Positions 29,884 through 38,827 of a stretch of DNA of 64,000 nt are shown here, in pieces; the stretch's first letter is position 1, and each line of letters begins with the position of its first letter. This DNA comes from Anaerobacillus alkalilacustris (GTDB lineage: Bacteria > Bacillota > Bacilli > Bacillales > Anaerobacillaceae). The translations under genes were made by a program, and so were the position numbers. The notes beneath the pieces are model-generated. The model was not told where the DNA came from. It saw nothing but the letters and a program-made list of their open reading frames with translations, and ran no database searches. Location: assembly GCF_001866005.1 (NCBI RefSeq), contig NZ_MLQR01000029.1, positions 149,908 to 213,907 of the forward strand, written 5' to 3'.

Positions 29884-30384
29884 TTATTTATGAAATTTTA
29901 ATAATAACTCTACCTCACCATCTCCCATATTTAACTTTTTAGCAATTTCCTTTGATGTATAGCCTTGTTTCGCGAACGACAGTACCTTTGCTGTATTCGA
30001 TTGTTCTAAGCTATCTTCAGTAACGCTAACTAATGGTGGAGTATATGCATCATCTTCTTCTATAACTTTTTGCAACACATTTTTCTGAATATGTGGTGCC
30101 GAACTATTTACATGTAAATCATCTTTGTAATCATTTGACTTTATTGTCAGTTCACTTACTCCCTTTGTTATTCTTTTGCGCTCAATATCGCTAAGCAACT
30201 TTTCATTTTCTTCCTTCATTTCTGTTGTATAAGATATTAATAAATCTTCTATTTCTCGTTTGATCGACTCTAGTTCGTTTGTTTCAGTCAAGTCTTTTTT
30301 TGAATTTGTCTTTTGTATTAAAACAATTATAAGATAAAAGGAAACTAAGTGTAATAAGAAGCTAACTGCTAGTAAATATGCCAT
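29884..30384 (-). CDS. swrB: SwrB-like membrane-anchored protein (YlxL/DUF6115-type)
   Basis: 166 residues: one N-terminal membrane helix (about 3-24, LLAVSFLLHLVSFYLIIVLI), a charged coiled-coil-like stretch (about 30-75), a variable linker, and a C-terminal helix-turn-helix-like segment KVLSFAKQGYTSKEIAKKLNMGDGEVELLLK (about 133-163). This layout, the length, and the position between sigD and rpsB match B. subtilis SwrB, which promotes flagellar export activation. Identity is by architecture and place, not strong sequence recall, so the symbol is tentative. Confidence 0.7.
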   Translation of the reverse strand: MAYLLAVSFLLHLVSFYLIIVLIQKTNSKKDLTETNELESIKREIEDLLISYTTEMKEENEKLLSDIERKRITKGVSELTIKSNDYKDDLHVNSSAPHIQKNVLQKVIEEDDAYTPPLVSVTEDSLEQSNTAKVLSFAKQGYTSKEIAKKLNMGDGEVELLLKFHK

Positions 30385-30409
30385 TTTGTTACCCCTTTAC
30401 TGTTAATAT

Positions 30410-30655
30410 AGAAAAACGTAAGCACCTTGCTATCCTAATTAAAGCAATTGTGCTTCTGCGTTTTCTAGCGTAGCTCTGAAGACTTTCTCGAAGCTGTGTT
30501 TTTGCGACGAGTAACCGCAGGAGCAAATCTGCATGAAGCTAATCAACGAAGGCTTTCAAGAGGTATTTGAAGTCCGTTGCTTGTCTAAAGTGATCGAGCT
30601 CGTACGCTGCTTGCGCTAAACATCTTTCTAGCTTCAAAAGTTTATACTTTTCTTA
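30410..30655 (+). repeat. Dispersed intergenic repeat, long copy D
   Basis: Begins AGAAAAACGTAAGCACCTTG and ends GATCGAGCTCGTACGCTGCTTGCGCTAAACATCTTTC. The middle (30503-30527) is a 25-nt block identical to one in the 31.2-kb copy. The long form has about 150 nt more core than copy B. Confidence 0.75.
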
Positions 30656-30800
30656 TCTTGTAAAATCAAAGGAATTGACCATTTCGGACAATTCCTCCTG
30701 TACATAAACATATAATTAGACAGCTTTTCTATCGTAATTTCATTTATTCCAATAAACGAACTAAACATAAAGTAACGTGTTAAAGTTGGAAAAATAATAA

Positions 30801-31115
30801 TTAACAAGACAAGTCTACAAAATTCCCTTTAAACGGATGTTTTGCAAGCGCGAGATCTTGATTATCACTTTTTTGTTTTTCTCCATTTTTCACATTCACA
30901 GAGTTATTACCACTTTCTTCGTCATTATGTATATGCTTTGGGTCACACTCTGTAGTTTCATATACTTGTTTTCGTTTTTTTTCGTCCTCTTTGTTTTGTT
31001 CCATAGAGATATGATCTTGGGCTACTTGAGCTCTTTGCTGAAGTTGATCTTGAATTTTCCCAACGTTTTGTGACCTAGGAATAGATACCTGCATTTCAAC
31101 AGCTCTTAAACTCAT
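30801..31115 (-). CDS. Small conserved protein of unknown function
   Basis: 104 residues, hydrophilic, no membrane segment. The N-terminal third (MSLRAVEMQVSIPRSQNVGKIQDQLQQRAQVAQDH) resembles small proteins I recall near sigD in other Bacillaceae; the C-terminal two thirds are Asn/Lys/Glu-rich and probably disordered. The start has GGAGGTAATTTCC upstream. It stands alone, bracketed on both sides by repeat copies (30.4-30.65 and 31.16-31.44 kb). No function is proposed; a link to motility rests on position only. Confidence 0.7.
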   Translation of the reverse strand: MSLRAVEMQVSIPRSQNVGKIQDQLQQRAQVAQDHISMEQNKEDEKKRKQVYETTECDPKHIHNDEESGNNSVNVKNGEKQKSDNQDLALAKHPFKGNFVDLSC

Positions 31116-31156
31116 GGAAATTACCTCCGTTTCTTTTTCGGCATGTCGTCCGCATT

Positions 31157-31215
31157 AGAAAAGCGCAAGGCTCTGGAGCTATACAGCCTCCAACTTCAAA
31201 AACTTTATACTTTCC
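31157..31215 (+). repeat. Dispersed intergenic repeat, minimal copy E1
   Basis: AGAAAAGCGCAAGGCTCTGGAGCTATACAGCCTCCAACTTCAAAAACTTTATACTTTCC: a head and tail with almost no core. GCTCTGGAGC and GGAGCTATACAGCCTCC give small internal stems. Abuts the long copy starting at 31221. Confidence 0.6.
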
Positions 31216-31220
31216 TTGCA

Positions 31221-31440
31221 AGAAAAGCGCAAGCGCCTTGGTCACGAGCAGCTGCTCCTGTGCCACTCCGTTTGCTCAAGAGCATTTGTTTTCCGTGCGA
31301 CGAGTAACCGCAGGAGCAAAGTAGCCTGGAGCATATTCAAGAAGTAATCCAAGAAGACATTGAAGTCAGTAACTTGACTGAAGTAACCGAGCTCGGCTGC
31401 TCGCGCTAGACAGTTTCCAGTTAGAAATTTATAAATTTTG
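31221..31440 (+). repeat. Dispersed intergenic repeat, long copy E2
   Basis: Starts AGAAAAGCGCAAGCGCCTTGGTCACGAGC and ends ACCGAGCTCGGCTGCTCGCGCTAGACAGTTTCC. It shares with copy D the 25-nt block (31296-31320) around CGAGTAACCGCAGGAGC. TTTGCTC/GAGCAAA adds an internal pairing. Confidence 0.8.
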
Positions 31441-31506
31441 AAACTATAAAAAAAACTTATCTAACATGTAGTGTTATCATACAAATCGGATAGAGTAGAA
31501 AATAGG

Positions 31507-32880
31507 TTAAACATGCGTCACCACAATCTCACCATTATCAATATGTACTTTTACAGATTTAAAAACAGTGATTATTTTTCTTCGATATTTACCAAAATGT
31601 AAATCAACATTAGGATAAATCTGTTGTTCAACAATCACCGAAGACTCTTCTTCGCTTGAAAATAAGTCTTCAAGTTCCTCAAGTTTCTCTTTTGCTTCTA
31701 ACATTAGTTCAGTTGTAGAATTAATTGTATTACGTACTCGTAACTTTGTTATTTTTTCAATTGTAGAAAGAGATGATTTTATTTCTTTCTCTGTTAACTT
31801 CTCCAATAGTATAGTAAGCTTATTTAAATCATCTTCAGCTTTCTTTAAATTATTAGTATAGACCTTTTCTTTCTCCATAATTTCTTGTTGTACACCTAAA
31901 TAAAGGGTTGTACGTGTATTATGGGCATTTCCAACTTCTTTAGCCACAATCCGCTTACCAGCTGAAATATCGCCACCAACAATATTCCCTTTCCCTTTTT
32001 GACAGAATACGCTACCATTAGCCATTATTTTACTATGCAAAATAGACTGTGTAACATGAACGTCACCCTCTACCTCAACTATGCCTTGATTAATAAAAGA
32101 CGTATGAAGATCACCCTTTGCCTTAATTAAACCTTTCCCCTGCCCAACAATTCCGGTTGATACAAAAATAGACCCTTCTGATAAAAGGATTGCATTCTCG
32201 ACAGTACCATGGATTTTAATATCTCCTTTTGACTTAATCTCAAATCCTGCAGGCACATTCCCTCTTATGATGACACTACCTATAAATGAAATATTACCTA
32301 CCTTTAAATCTAAGTCTCCATTTACTTCATATACAGGGTAAACGTGAATAACCTTATTTTCAATCGACATTTGTCCATCGATCATTGAAAATAACCGTAA
32401 TCCTTCATCATCGATACGAGTATTTTTTCCTACACGTAACCTGAAGTCCTTGCCTGGCTTTGGGAGTAGTTCCTCTCCAAATACGTTCATACCTGCCGTT
32501 CCACTCGTAGCTGTTATTTTTTCACCAATTAATTGTCCATGAGTAACCGAAGGAATATTTATGACTTGTTTTAAATCCACATTATGTAAATCTTTTACCG
32601 ATTTTATTTCATTATCATTTGGTAAAATAGGCTTTAAAATAGCATCTTTTCCATTAATCGGACTTAGCCCCTCTGCTATGACTACTGGGCAAGTGATTTC
32701 ATTTGCTGCAATTTTTGTAAGGAATTCTTTTTTTATACCAAATACTATACCATGTTCCATAATAAAACCTAAGATATCATTCTCTGTTATTACGCTGTTT
32801 TCGTTAATACGTACTTTTTGTAGTAGAGTGGCTTTTAATTTATCATTATCCAACTGAATTTCAAAATACTCGTCAAGCAT
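31507..32880 (-). CDS. FapA (DUF342) family protein
   Basis: 457 residues. The centre (about 150-330) is the repetitive right-handed beta-helix of the FapA/DUF342 family (GDLDLKVGNISFIGSVIIRGNVPAGFEIKSKGDIKIHGTVENA, with further turns to about 320), followed by an alpha-helical coiled coil (about 335-400). DUF342 proteins are common cell-surface-independent cytoplasmic proteins of unknown biochemistry, often near sigD/rpsB in Bacillaceae. It is 63 bp downstream of sigD and probably in the fla/che transcript. Function unknown. Confidence 0.85.
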   Translation of the reverse strand: MLDEYFEIQLDNDKLKATLLQKVRINENSVITENDILGFIMEHGIVFGIKKEFLTKIAANEITCPVVIAEGLSPINGKDAILKPILPNDNEIKSVKDLHNVDLKQVINIPSVTHGQLIGEKITATSGTAGMNVFGEELLPKPGKDFRLRVGKNTRIDDEGLRLFSMIDGQMSIENKVIHVYPVYEVNGDLDLKVGNISFIGSVIIRGNVPAGFEIKSKGDIKIHGTVENAILLSEGSIFVSTGIVGQGKGLIKAKGDLHTSFINQGIVEVEGDVHVTQSILHSKIMANGSVFCQKGKGNIVGGDISAGKRIVAKEVGNAHNTRTTLYLGVQQEIMEKEKVYTNNLKKAEDDLNKLTILLEKLTEKEIKSSLSTIEKITKLRVRNTINSTTELMLEAKEKLEELEDLFSSEEESSVIVEQQIYPNVDLHFGKYRRKIITVFKSVKVHIDNGEIVVTHV

Positions 32881-32943
32881 TTAGATCTATTCTCCTTTAT
32901 CAAGGCCTAACCATAAAAGAAAAATGAAAAAGCACATTAATAT

Positions 32944-33720
32944 TTATTTAATATGTGATTTCTTGTTGAAGACTTGTTTTAATCGAAAAAGAGCTTTTGA
33001 ATGAATTTGAGAAATTCTAGATGTTGAGAGACCTAAAATATGTCCAATTTCTGTTAATGTTAGTTCTTCAAAATAAAATAAACTAATAACAAGTTGCTCA
33101 TTTTCATTTAAACTTCCAATAATTGTAACAAGTTCTTCGTGCATATTTTTTCTAAGTATTTGCTCTTCTGGTGTTAATGTGCTCTTATCTATTAGGGTAT
33201 TTTTAAACGTTTCCTCACGCTCGGTATCATTTGTTTTTTCGTCAATTGATAATAAATTAGCAACGAAACTTTCATTCATAACTTGTAAAACTTCTTCCTC
33301 TGAAATCTCCAGAGTTTCAGCTACTTCCTTAGCAGTTACATAACGGCCATATTTTTGCTCCAATTTTTCAATCGTTATTTCTACTTTTTTTGTACGTTCC
33401 CTTAAAGATCGGGGTAACCAGTCTTCTTGTCTAAGTCCGTCAATAATTGAACCGCGGATTCGAAAAGAAGCATATGTATCAAATTTCAGTTCACGTGTGT
33501 AATCAAATTTTTCTAGTGCGTCATATAAACCCATCAGAGCATGACTTTTGAGGTCTTCTTTATTCACATTTTTGGGAAGGCCTACTGAAATTCTTTGAAC
33601 GTGATAATCTACTAGGGGCATATATATACGAATAAGCTCATCACAAGCTTCAGTATCCCGTTCTTCCAACCATTTTTTCCAAATATACTCATCTCTTTGT
33701 TTGGTTTGAGGCATTTTCAT
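32944..33720 (-). CDS. sigD: RNA polymerase sigma factor SigD (FliA/WhiG family)
   Basis: Sigma-28-type factor that transcribes late flagellar, chemotaxis and autolysin genes. 258 residues: region 2 with EDLKSHALMGLYDALEKFDYTRELKFDTYASFRIRGSIIDGLR (about 52-95), region 3 with VTAKEVAETLEISEEEV, and region 4 with LTLTEIGHILGLSTSRISQIHSKALFRLK (about 224-252). Near the 3' end of the fla/che operon, as in B. subtilis, where distal position limits its expression. 5 bp from the preceding membrane protein gene. Confidence 0.97.
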   Translation of the reverse strand: MKMPQTKQRDEYIWKKWLEERDTEACDELIRIYMPLVDYHVQRISVGLPKNVNKEDLKSHALMGLYDALEKFDYTRELKFDTYASFRIRGSIIDGLRQEDWLPRSLRERTKKVEITIEKLEQKYGRYVTAKEVAETLEISEEEVLQVMNESFVANLLSIDEKTNDTEREETFKNTLIDKSTLTPEEQILRKNMHEELVTIIGSLNENEQLVISLFYFEELTLTEIGHILGLSTSRISQIHSKALFRLKQVFNKKSHIK

Positions 33721-33725
33721 CCTCC

Positions 33726-34040
33726 TTAATCATTTATAAGATCTTTGACATGTCGGCTTACTTTTTTAATCTCTTCTTCGGTATAGCCTTCGATAATTGT
33801 ATCTTTTCCTATGTGGCTACCTTCTATTTGATTTTTTTCTTCATACTCTAACTTTATCCCTTTTGAAGCAATTAACCATATCCATCGAAAGAAATAAGTT
33901 ACAATAAAAATGAAGAAAAAAGCATAGGTAGCTCGAACAAAAGAAGTTATCATCGTATTTGAGGTCACTGATCCTATAAATACAAATAAAAACGCAATAA
34001 CACTAAAGATAATATTAATTACCCATGATCCGATAAACAT
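33726..34040 (-). CDS. Small membrane protein between cheD and sigD, unknown function
   Basis: 104 residues with two or three hydrophobic helices (about 4-25, 28-50, 50-60) and a charged cytoplasmic-type C-terminus ending EEEIKKVSRHVKDLIND. Its ATG overlaps the cheD stop by one base and its stop is 5 bp from sigD, so it is translated within the operon. B. subtilis lacks a clear equivalent here. I do not recognise the family; the tight packing argues for a real gene tied to motility or SigD expression. Confidence 0.8.
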   Translation of the reverse strand: MFIGSWVINIIFSVIAFLFVFIGSVTSNTMITSFVRATYAFFFIFIVTYFFRWIWLIASKGIKLEYEEKNQIEGSHIGKDTIIEGYTEEEIKKVSRHVKDLIND

Positions 34041-34531
34041 TATATTTCTGAAACTCCTTGACTTACAGTCCGAATTGATAGTTTGCTAGTCTCTGGATCA
34101 AATTCAATAGTTCTCCCACTAGATCCACCAACATCTTCTGCAATAATATTAATTCTTAACTCCTTTAGCTTTTCTCTAACAGCATCTACATTTCGTGGAC
34201 CTATTCTCATCATTTCACTTGATGTTGTAAACTTAAACATTTGTGATCCCCCTGCGAGCTTTGCACGGAAACGTGTAGGCTTTGCACCTTGCTTTACTAA
34301 TTTTTCTACCAATACATCTAAAGCTGTATCTGCATATTTTGCTTTATTCATAGATACAGCTTTACCGATTGATGAAACAGGAAGCATAATATGCGCCATT
34401 CCACAAATTTTTGTTACCTCATCATAAATGACAACTCCCACACACGATCCAAGGCCTGAAGTACGAATTTTTTGAGGTGATTTAGCTACATTTAGATCAG
34501 CCATTCCAACTTTAATAACTTCATTCATCAA
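34040..34531 (-). CDS. cheD: Chemoreceptor glutamine deamidase CheD
   Basis: 163 residues, typical size. Deamidates receptor glutamines and, with CheC, tunes CheA activity. The Cys-His catalytic pair is in GLGSCVGVVIYDE (about 26-38) and GMAHIMLP (about 44-51); the rest matches CheD (LAGGSQMF, IGPRNVDAVREKL, GGSSGRTIEFD). Overlaps cheC by 11 bp, indicating coupled translation of partners that bind each other. Confidence 0.97.
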   Translation of the reverse strand: MMNEVIKVGMADLNVAKSPQKIRTSGLGSCVGVVIYDEVTKICGMAHIMLPVSSIGKAVSMNKAKYADTALDVLVEKLVKQGAKPTRFRAKLAGGSQMFKFTTSSEMMRIGPRNVDAVREKLKELRINIIAEDVGGSSGRTIEFDPETSKLSIRTVSQGVSEI

Positions 34532-35162
34532 TTGGTACCCCTAAAGCATGAAAGATTTTTTCGTATGAATCAGGGTCTGGTAATAAAAAGAAATGACCTT
34601 TTGTTTTATGTGAGCTTTCATCAACAATTTCCAAAATTTCCGTTTCTATTACAATGGCATAATCGCCTACTTGGGATAGTTCTAACAAACCGTAACTTAA
34701 TATAGCTATTGCCATATCTACACTTAATGCTGGAACTGAAGGCTGTAATGTAAGCTTTGTAAAATCAGAAAGTGCAGATAAATACGAGCCTGCTAAAATA
34801 TTTCCTACTTCTTGCAAAGCAGATAAACCTAATTCGGGATATGGTGGATGATTCAAGTTAAAATTTTTATCTACAATTAATTGTTGAATTAACGTATTTG
34901 CTTCATTTACCGGAAGCATAAAAAACATATTTCCTGGTACTTCCCCTTCAATTCTCAAATAAATAGCTGCAACTACGTTTTCTGAACCACCAACTAATTC
35001 AGTTATCTCATTAAATGACACAAGTCTAACAGCAGGAACCTTCATATCAATCGTCTTATTTAGAAGGTTTGATAAAGCTGTTGCCGCATGGCCAGCACCG
35101 ATATTTCCAACTTCCTTTAATATATCTAGATGATAATCTTTAATTCGATTAACTAAATCCAT
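34521..35162 (-). CDS. cheC: CheY-P phosphatase CheC
   Basis: 213 residues with the two pseudo-symmetric phosphatase motifs, each with the Glu/Asn pair: LKEVGNIGAGHAATALSNLL (about 14-33) and LQEVGNILAGSYLSALSDF (about 112-130). Hydrolyses CheY-P and interacts with CheD. The ATG overlaps the cheW stop by one base. Complete by length (B. subtilis 209). Confidence 0.97.
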   Translation of the reverse strand: MDLVNRIKDYHLDILKEVGNIGAGHAATALSNLLNKTIDMKVPAVRLVSFNEITELVGGSENVVAAIYLRIEGEVPGNMFFMLPVNEANTLIQQLIVDKNFNLNHPPYPELGLSALQEVGNILAGSYLSALSDFTKLTLQPSVPALSVDMAIAILSYGLLELSQVGDYAIVIETEILEIVDESSHKTKGHFFLLPDPDSYEKIFHALGVPIDE

Positions 35163-35641
35163 TACGTAGTAGCCTCGAGCGATTTTAGTTCTTTAATTTC
35201 TTTAGGGTTTAGAACTTTATCTAAATTCAATAAGATAAGAAGGCGCTTGTCCAATTTGGCTACTCCTCGAAGGTAATCAGCTTCAATACCTCCGACTACT
35301 TCTGGTGGTGGTTCTACAATGTTAGTTGGAATGTCCACAACATCATTTGCCGCATCGACAATCAAACCAACTTCCATTTCTCCGACAGCTACAATAATAA
35401 TTCTCGTACTATCTGTTGTTTCAATCTCTTCGATATCAAATCTATTTCTTAGGTTGATAATAGGAGTAACTACACCTCTTAGGTTTATTACCCCTTTTAC
35501 AAAGTCTGGTGTTCTAGGAACTCTTGTAATATGTTGAATTCTTTCAATTGAGCGTACTTGACTAACCTCAACACCATATTCTTCATCCTTTAGTTGAAAA
35601 ACAATAACTTTTATTTCATTCACTAAGCTCTCTTCATTCAT
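35162..35641 (-). CDS. cheW: Chemotaxis coupling protein CheW
   Basis: 159-residue SH3-like adaptor joining receptors to CheA. It contains KVIVFQLKDEEYGVEVSQVRSIERIQHITRVPRTPDFVKGVINLRGVVTPIINLRNRF in order (about 9-66), with the NLRG signature. Immediately downstream of cheA in the fla/che operon, with an AAGGAGGTTTAAC ribosome site. Confidence 0.97.
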   Translation of the reverse strand: MNEESLVNEIKVIVFQLKDEEYGVEVSQVRSIERIQHITRVPRTPDFVKGVINLRGVVTPIINLRNRFDIEEIETTDSTRIIIVAVGEMEVGLIVDAANDVVDIPTNIVEPPPEVVGGIEADYLRGVAKLDKRLLILLNLDKVLNPKEIKELKSLEATT

Positions 35642-35685
35642 TTGTTAAACCTCCTTCGTTTCCATTTAACATAAACAACAACATG

Positions 35686-37737
35686 TTATTTAATTAATGC
35701 ATTACAATCAACAATTAAGGCAACCTGACCATCCCCTAAAATTGTAGCACCTGATATAGCAAAAACATTTGTTAAATAGTTTCCTAATGATTTAAGAACA
35801 ATTTCTTGTTGTCCAATAAATGATTCGACTACTAACCCTGCCATCTTTTCACCTTTACGAACAATTACAACCGAATGGTAAGATTCTTCTTCACGTGTGA
35901 TTGGAACCTCAAAAAAGTCTGTTAAATTTATTAACGGAACAACGCTTCCTCTAAAGTCGATTACTTTTTGATTATGAGCCCTCAGGATATCCTCTTCTTT
36001 CACTATCGCTGTTTCAATAATTGAAGATAATGGAATTGCGTATTTTTCATTTTGGACTTCAACTAACATGACTGAAATAATAGAAAGAGTTAATGGTAGT
36101 TGGATAGAAAAAGTCGTTCCTTCTCCTAAACTCGAATCAACAGAAACGTTTCCACCTAATGACTCAATTTTACTTTTAACAACATCTAAACCGACACCTC
36201 GACCTGATACATCTGTAATTTGATCAGCTGTACTTAAACCTGAAGAGAAAAGCAGTTCATAAACTTGTTTATCGGTTAAATTCTTTTCATTTTCTTTAGT
36301 AACTACTCCGCTTGCTATTGCTTTCTTTAAAACTTTTTCTCTATTAATACCAGCACCATTATCAGCTACCTCTATAAAAACATGGTTACCACTATGATAC
36401 GCTTTTAAGGTAATGTTCCCCTCTTCACTTTTGCCAACACTTAATCGTTTTTCAGGGTTTTCTATTCCATGGTCAATTGAATTTCTTAACAAGTGAACGA
36501 GTGGGTCACCAATTTCATCAATTACAGTACGATCGAGCTCTGTCTCAGCACCGATAATTTCCAAATTCACTTTCTTCTTTAAATCTTTTGCTAAACCACG
36601 AACCATTCTCGGGAAACGGTTAAATACCTGTTCAACGGGTACCATTCTCATATTTAGTATAATATTTTGTAAGTCACCAGAAATTCTTGACATATGCTCA
36701 ACAGTTTCTGTTAACTCGCCACTATTAAGATCACGTGCTATTTGTTCTAACCTACCACGATCAATGACAAGTTCTTCAAATAAATTCATCAATATATCAA
36801 GTCTTTCAATATTTACACGTATTGTTTTACTTGGAGAATTATTTGATTTCTCTTCTTTAGTAGGTGTTTGATCATCCTGCTCTACTGAGAGAACTGTCTC
36901 TTCATTTATTGAATTGTTATCAGTATCTACAGAAATAAGATCATTAGAAGCTTCAATAGAGTACGAATTTAAATCAACTTTTAACACATCAACAGTCTCG
37001 ACTTCAGAAACCTTTAGAATACGATTTTTCACTTCATTCTCAGATACTTTTGTAATAAGAGTGACTGTAAAATCACGTTCAAAATTCTCTTCTTCAAGCG
37101 CTTCGACAGTTGGTGTCGATTTAATAATTTCTCCGATTTGCTCTAACACTTCAAAGACCATGAATACACGAGCTGCTTTTAAAATACAATCTTCTCTCAA
37201 GGATATATTTACTTGATTTGCGCTAAAGTCTTGCTCGATTGCCTGGGAGATAACAGTAACCTCGAAGTCGTCATATGACTCCGTTACTTTAGGCTTCTCC
37301 ATTGTTAGTTCTTTAGTTGAAGCTGTTTCTTTTAAAGCAATTTCACTATCAAAATCTTTTCCCTTTTCAATCTTTTCTAATTTGGCTACTACTTTAGTAA
37401 CATCACGTTTTCCATCGCCACCATTTGCAATAGATAAAACCATATCTTCTAGATCGTCAACAGCTTCAAAAACAACATCTAAAATATCACTTGTTACTAT
37501 GATTTTATTATTTCTAACGCCATCAAGAACGTTCTCCATAATATGAGTTAAGCTAGCTAGATCCTCATAGCCCATCGTAGCAGCCATTCCTTTTAACGTA
37601 TGAGCAGAACGAAAGATTTCATTAACAATATTCACATTTTTTGGGTCATTTTCGAGTTTTAATAAGTTGTCATTCATGGCTTGTAAATGTTCTTTACTTT
37701 CATCAATAAACATATCTAAATATTGATTTCTTTCCAC
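35686..37737 (-). CDS. cheA: Chemotaxis histidine kinase CheA
   Basis: 683 residues. P1 HPt domain with phosphoryl histidine in RSAHTLKGMAATMG (His about 46), P2 CheY/CheB-binding region (about 150-270), dimerisation domain (about 300-360), HATPase with LLRNSIDHGIENPEKR, VADNGAGIN and GRGVGLDVVKS (about 365-540), and a C-terminal CheW-like domain. Phosphorylates CheY and CheB in response to receptors. All catalytic boxes are present. 15 bp from cheB. Confidence 0.98.
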   Translation of the reverse strand: MERNQYLDMFIDESKEHLQAMNDNLLKLENDPKNVNIVNEIFRSAHTLKGMAATMGYEDLASLTHIMENVLDGVRNNKIIVTSDILDVVFEAVDDLEDMVLSIANGGDGKRDVTKVVAKLEKIEKGKDFDSEIALKETASTKELTMEKPKVTESYDDFEVTVISQAIEQDFSANQVNISLREDCILKAARVFMVFEVLEQIGEIIKSTPTVEALEEENFERDFTVTLITKVSENEVKNRILKVSEVETVDVLKVDLNSYSIEASNDLISVDTDNNSINEETVLSVEQDDQTPTKEEKSNNSPSKTIRVNIERLDILMNLFEELVIDRGRLEQIARDLNSGELTETVEHMSRISGDLQNIILNMRMVPVEQVFNRFPRMVRGLAKDLKKKVNLEIIGAETELDRTVIDEIGDPLVHLLRNSIDHGIENPEKRLSVGKSEEGNITLKAYHSGNHVFIEVADNGAGINREKVLKKAIASGVVTKENEKNLTDKQVYELLFSSGLSTADQITDVSGRGVGLDVVKSKIESLGGNVSVDSSLGEGTTFSIQLPLTLSIISVMLVEVQNEKYAIPLSSIIETAIVKEEDILRAHNQKVIDFRGSVVPLINLTDFFEVPITREEESYHSVVIVRKGEKMAGLVVESFIGQQEIVLKSLGNYLTNVFAISGATILGDGQVALIVDCNALIK

Positions 37738-37752
37738 GAGATATGCCCTCCT

Positions 37753-38823
37753 CTACCTACAGTATTTTTGTATGGTTTGTGCAATTTCATCTAGATGTAC
37801 AATTTCGTCTATTTTATTTGTTTTTATTACAGACCTCGGCATTCCATAGACGATTGCTGTTTCTTCTGCTTCTGCTATTGCAACAACATTTCTACTTTCT
37901 TTTAACTTTAATAGTCCTTTTGTCCCATCGGAGCCCATACCGGTCATTATGACAGTTACAGTCGAATAATCTTTAATTTCTGCTATAGAATTCAACATAG
38001 TATCAACTGATGGTCGATGTCCATTTTCAGGTGGAGATTGATCTAACTTAATCGCGAGTGATGTACCAATACACCTTACTTTTAAATGGTATCCTCCAGG
38101 TGCAATATAGGCAATACCTTTTTTAACAACTTCACCATCTTCTGCCTCTTTCACGATAAGTTTCGACAATCGATTTAGGCGTTCAGCGAGAGATTTTGTG
38201 AAACCAACTGGCATATGCTGAACAATTAGAATAGGTGCATTGATATCGGCAGGCAAATCTGCTAAAACTTTTTGTAATGCCTTTGGCCCACCAGTAGATG
38301 TACCTATTGCAACTATTTTCTTATCTAGCAACTTTTTAGAGGAGTTATTAACTAAATGATCTTTCCTTACTATTAAATCTTTTTTCTTTTCCTGAGTTGT
38401 TGATAATAATTTAGATAATTTTACACTCGCAGCTAAATGTATTTTTTCAATAAGCTCATTTTGTACTTTATATAGATCAAGGGAAATTGCACCTGAGGGC
38501 TTTGCTATAAAATCGAGTGCTCCATAAGACATAGCAAGCACTGTATTTTCAGCACCTTCTTTTGTCGTACTACTTACCATGATCACTGGTTTGGGTGTTG
38601 ACTTCATGATCTGTTGTAAAGCCTCTAACCCATTCATCACTGGCATTTCGACATCTAGGGTCACCACATCCGGATCGTGTATGCGAACTTTTTCGATAGC
38701 ATCTGCTCCATTACGTGCTGTTGCAATAACTTTGATTCGGTTGTCCTCTTCTAACATGTCCGTTAACATTTTTCTCATGAATGCGGAGTCATCTACAATG
38801 AGTGCTCGAATCAAGTTATACAC
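37753..38823 (-). CDS. cheB: Protein-glutamate methylesterase/deamidase CheB
   Basis: 356 residues: N-terminal receiver domain (RALIVDDSAFMRKML, phosphoacceptor Asp in VVTLDVEMPVMNG near 55) and a C-terminal methylesterase (about 165-350) with the active-site Ser in AIGTSTGGPKAL, catalytic His in QHMPVGFTKSLAERL, and Asp in MTGMGSDGTKG. Demethylates chemoreceptors during adaptation. Between flhG and cheA as in B. subtilis. Confidence 0.97.
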   Translation of the reverse strand: MYNLIRALIVDDSAFMRKMLTDMLEEDNRIKVIATARNGADAIEKVRIHDPDVVTLDVEMPVMNGLEALQQIMKSTPKPVIMVSSTTKEGAENTVLAMSYGALDFIAKPSGAISLDLYKVQNELIEKIHLAASVKLSKLLSTTQEKKKDLIVRKDHLVNNSSKKLLDKKIVAIGTSTGGPKALQKVLADLPADINAPILIVQHMPVGFTKSLAERLNRLSKLIVKEAEDGEVVKKGIAYIAPGGYHLKVRCIGTSLAIKLDQSPPENGHRPSVDTMLNSIAEIKDYSTVTVIMTGMGSDGTKGLLKLKESRNVVAIAEAEETAIVYGMPRSVIKTNKIDEIVHLDEIAQTIQKYCR

Positions 38824-38827
38824 CCCC

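Noticed and set aside
34083..34427. 114-codon plus-strand frame opposite cheD.
   Set aside because: Antisense of the conserved CheD coding sequence; no ribosome site.
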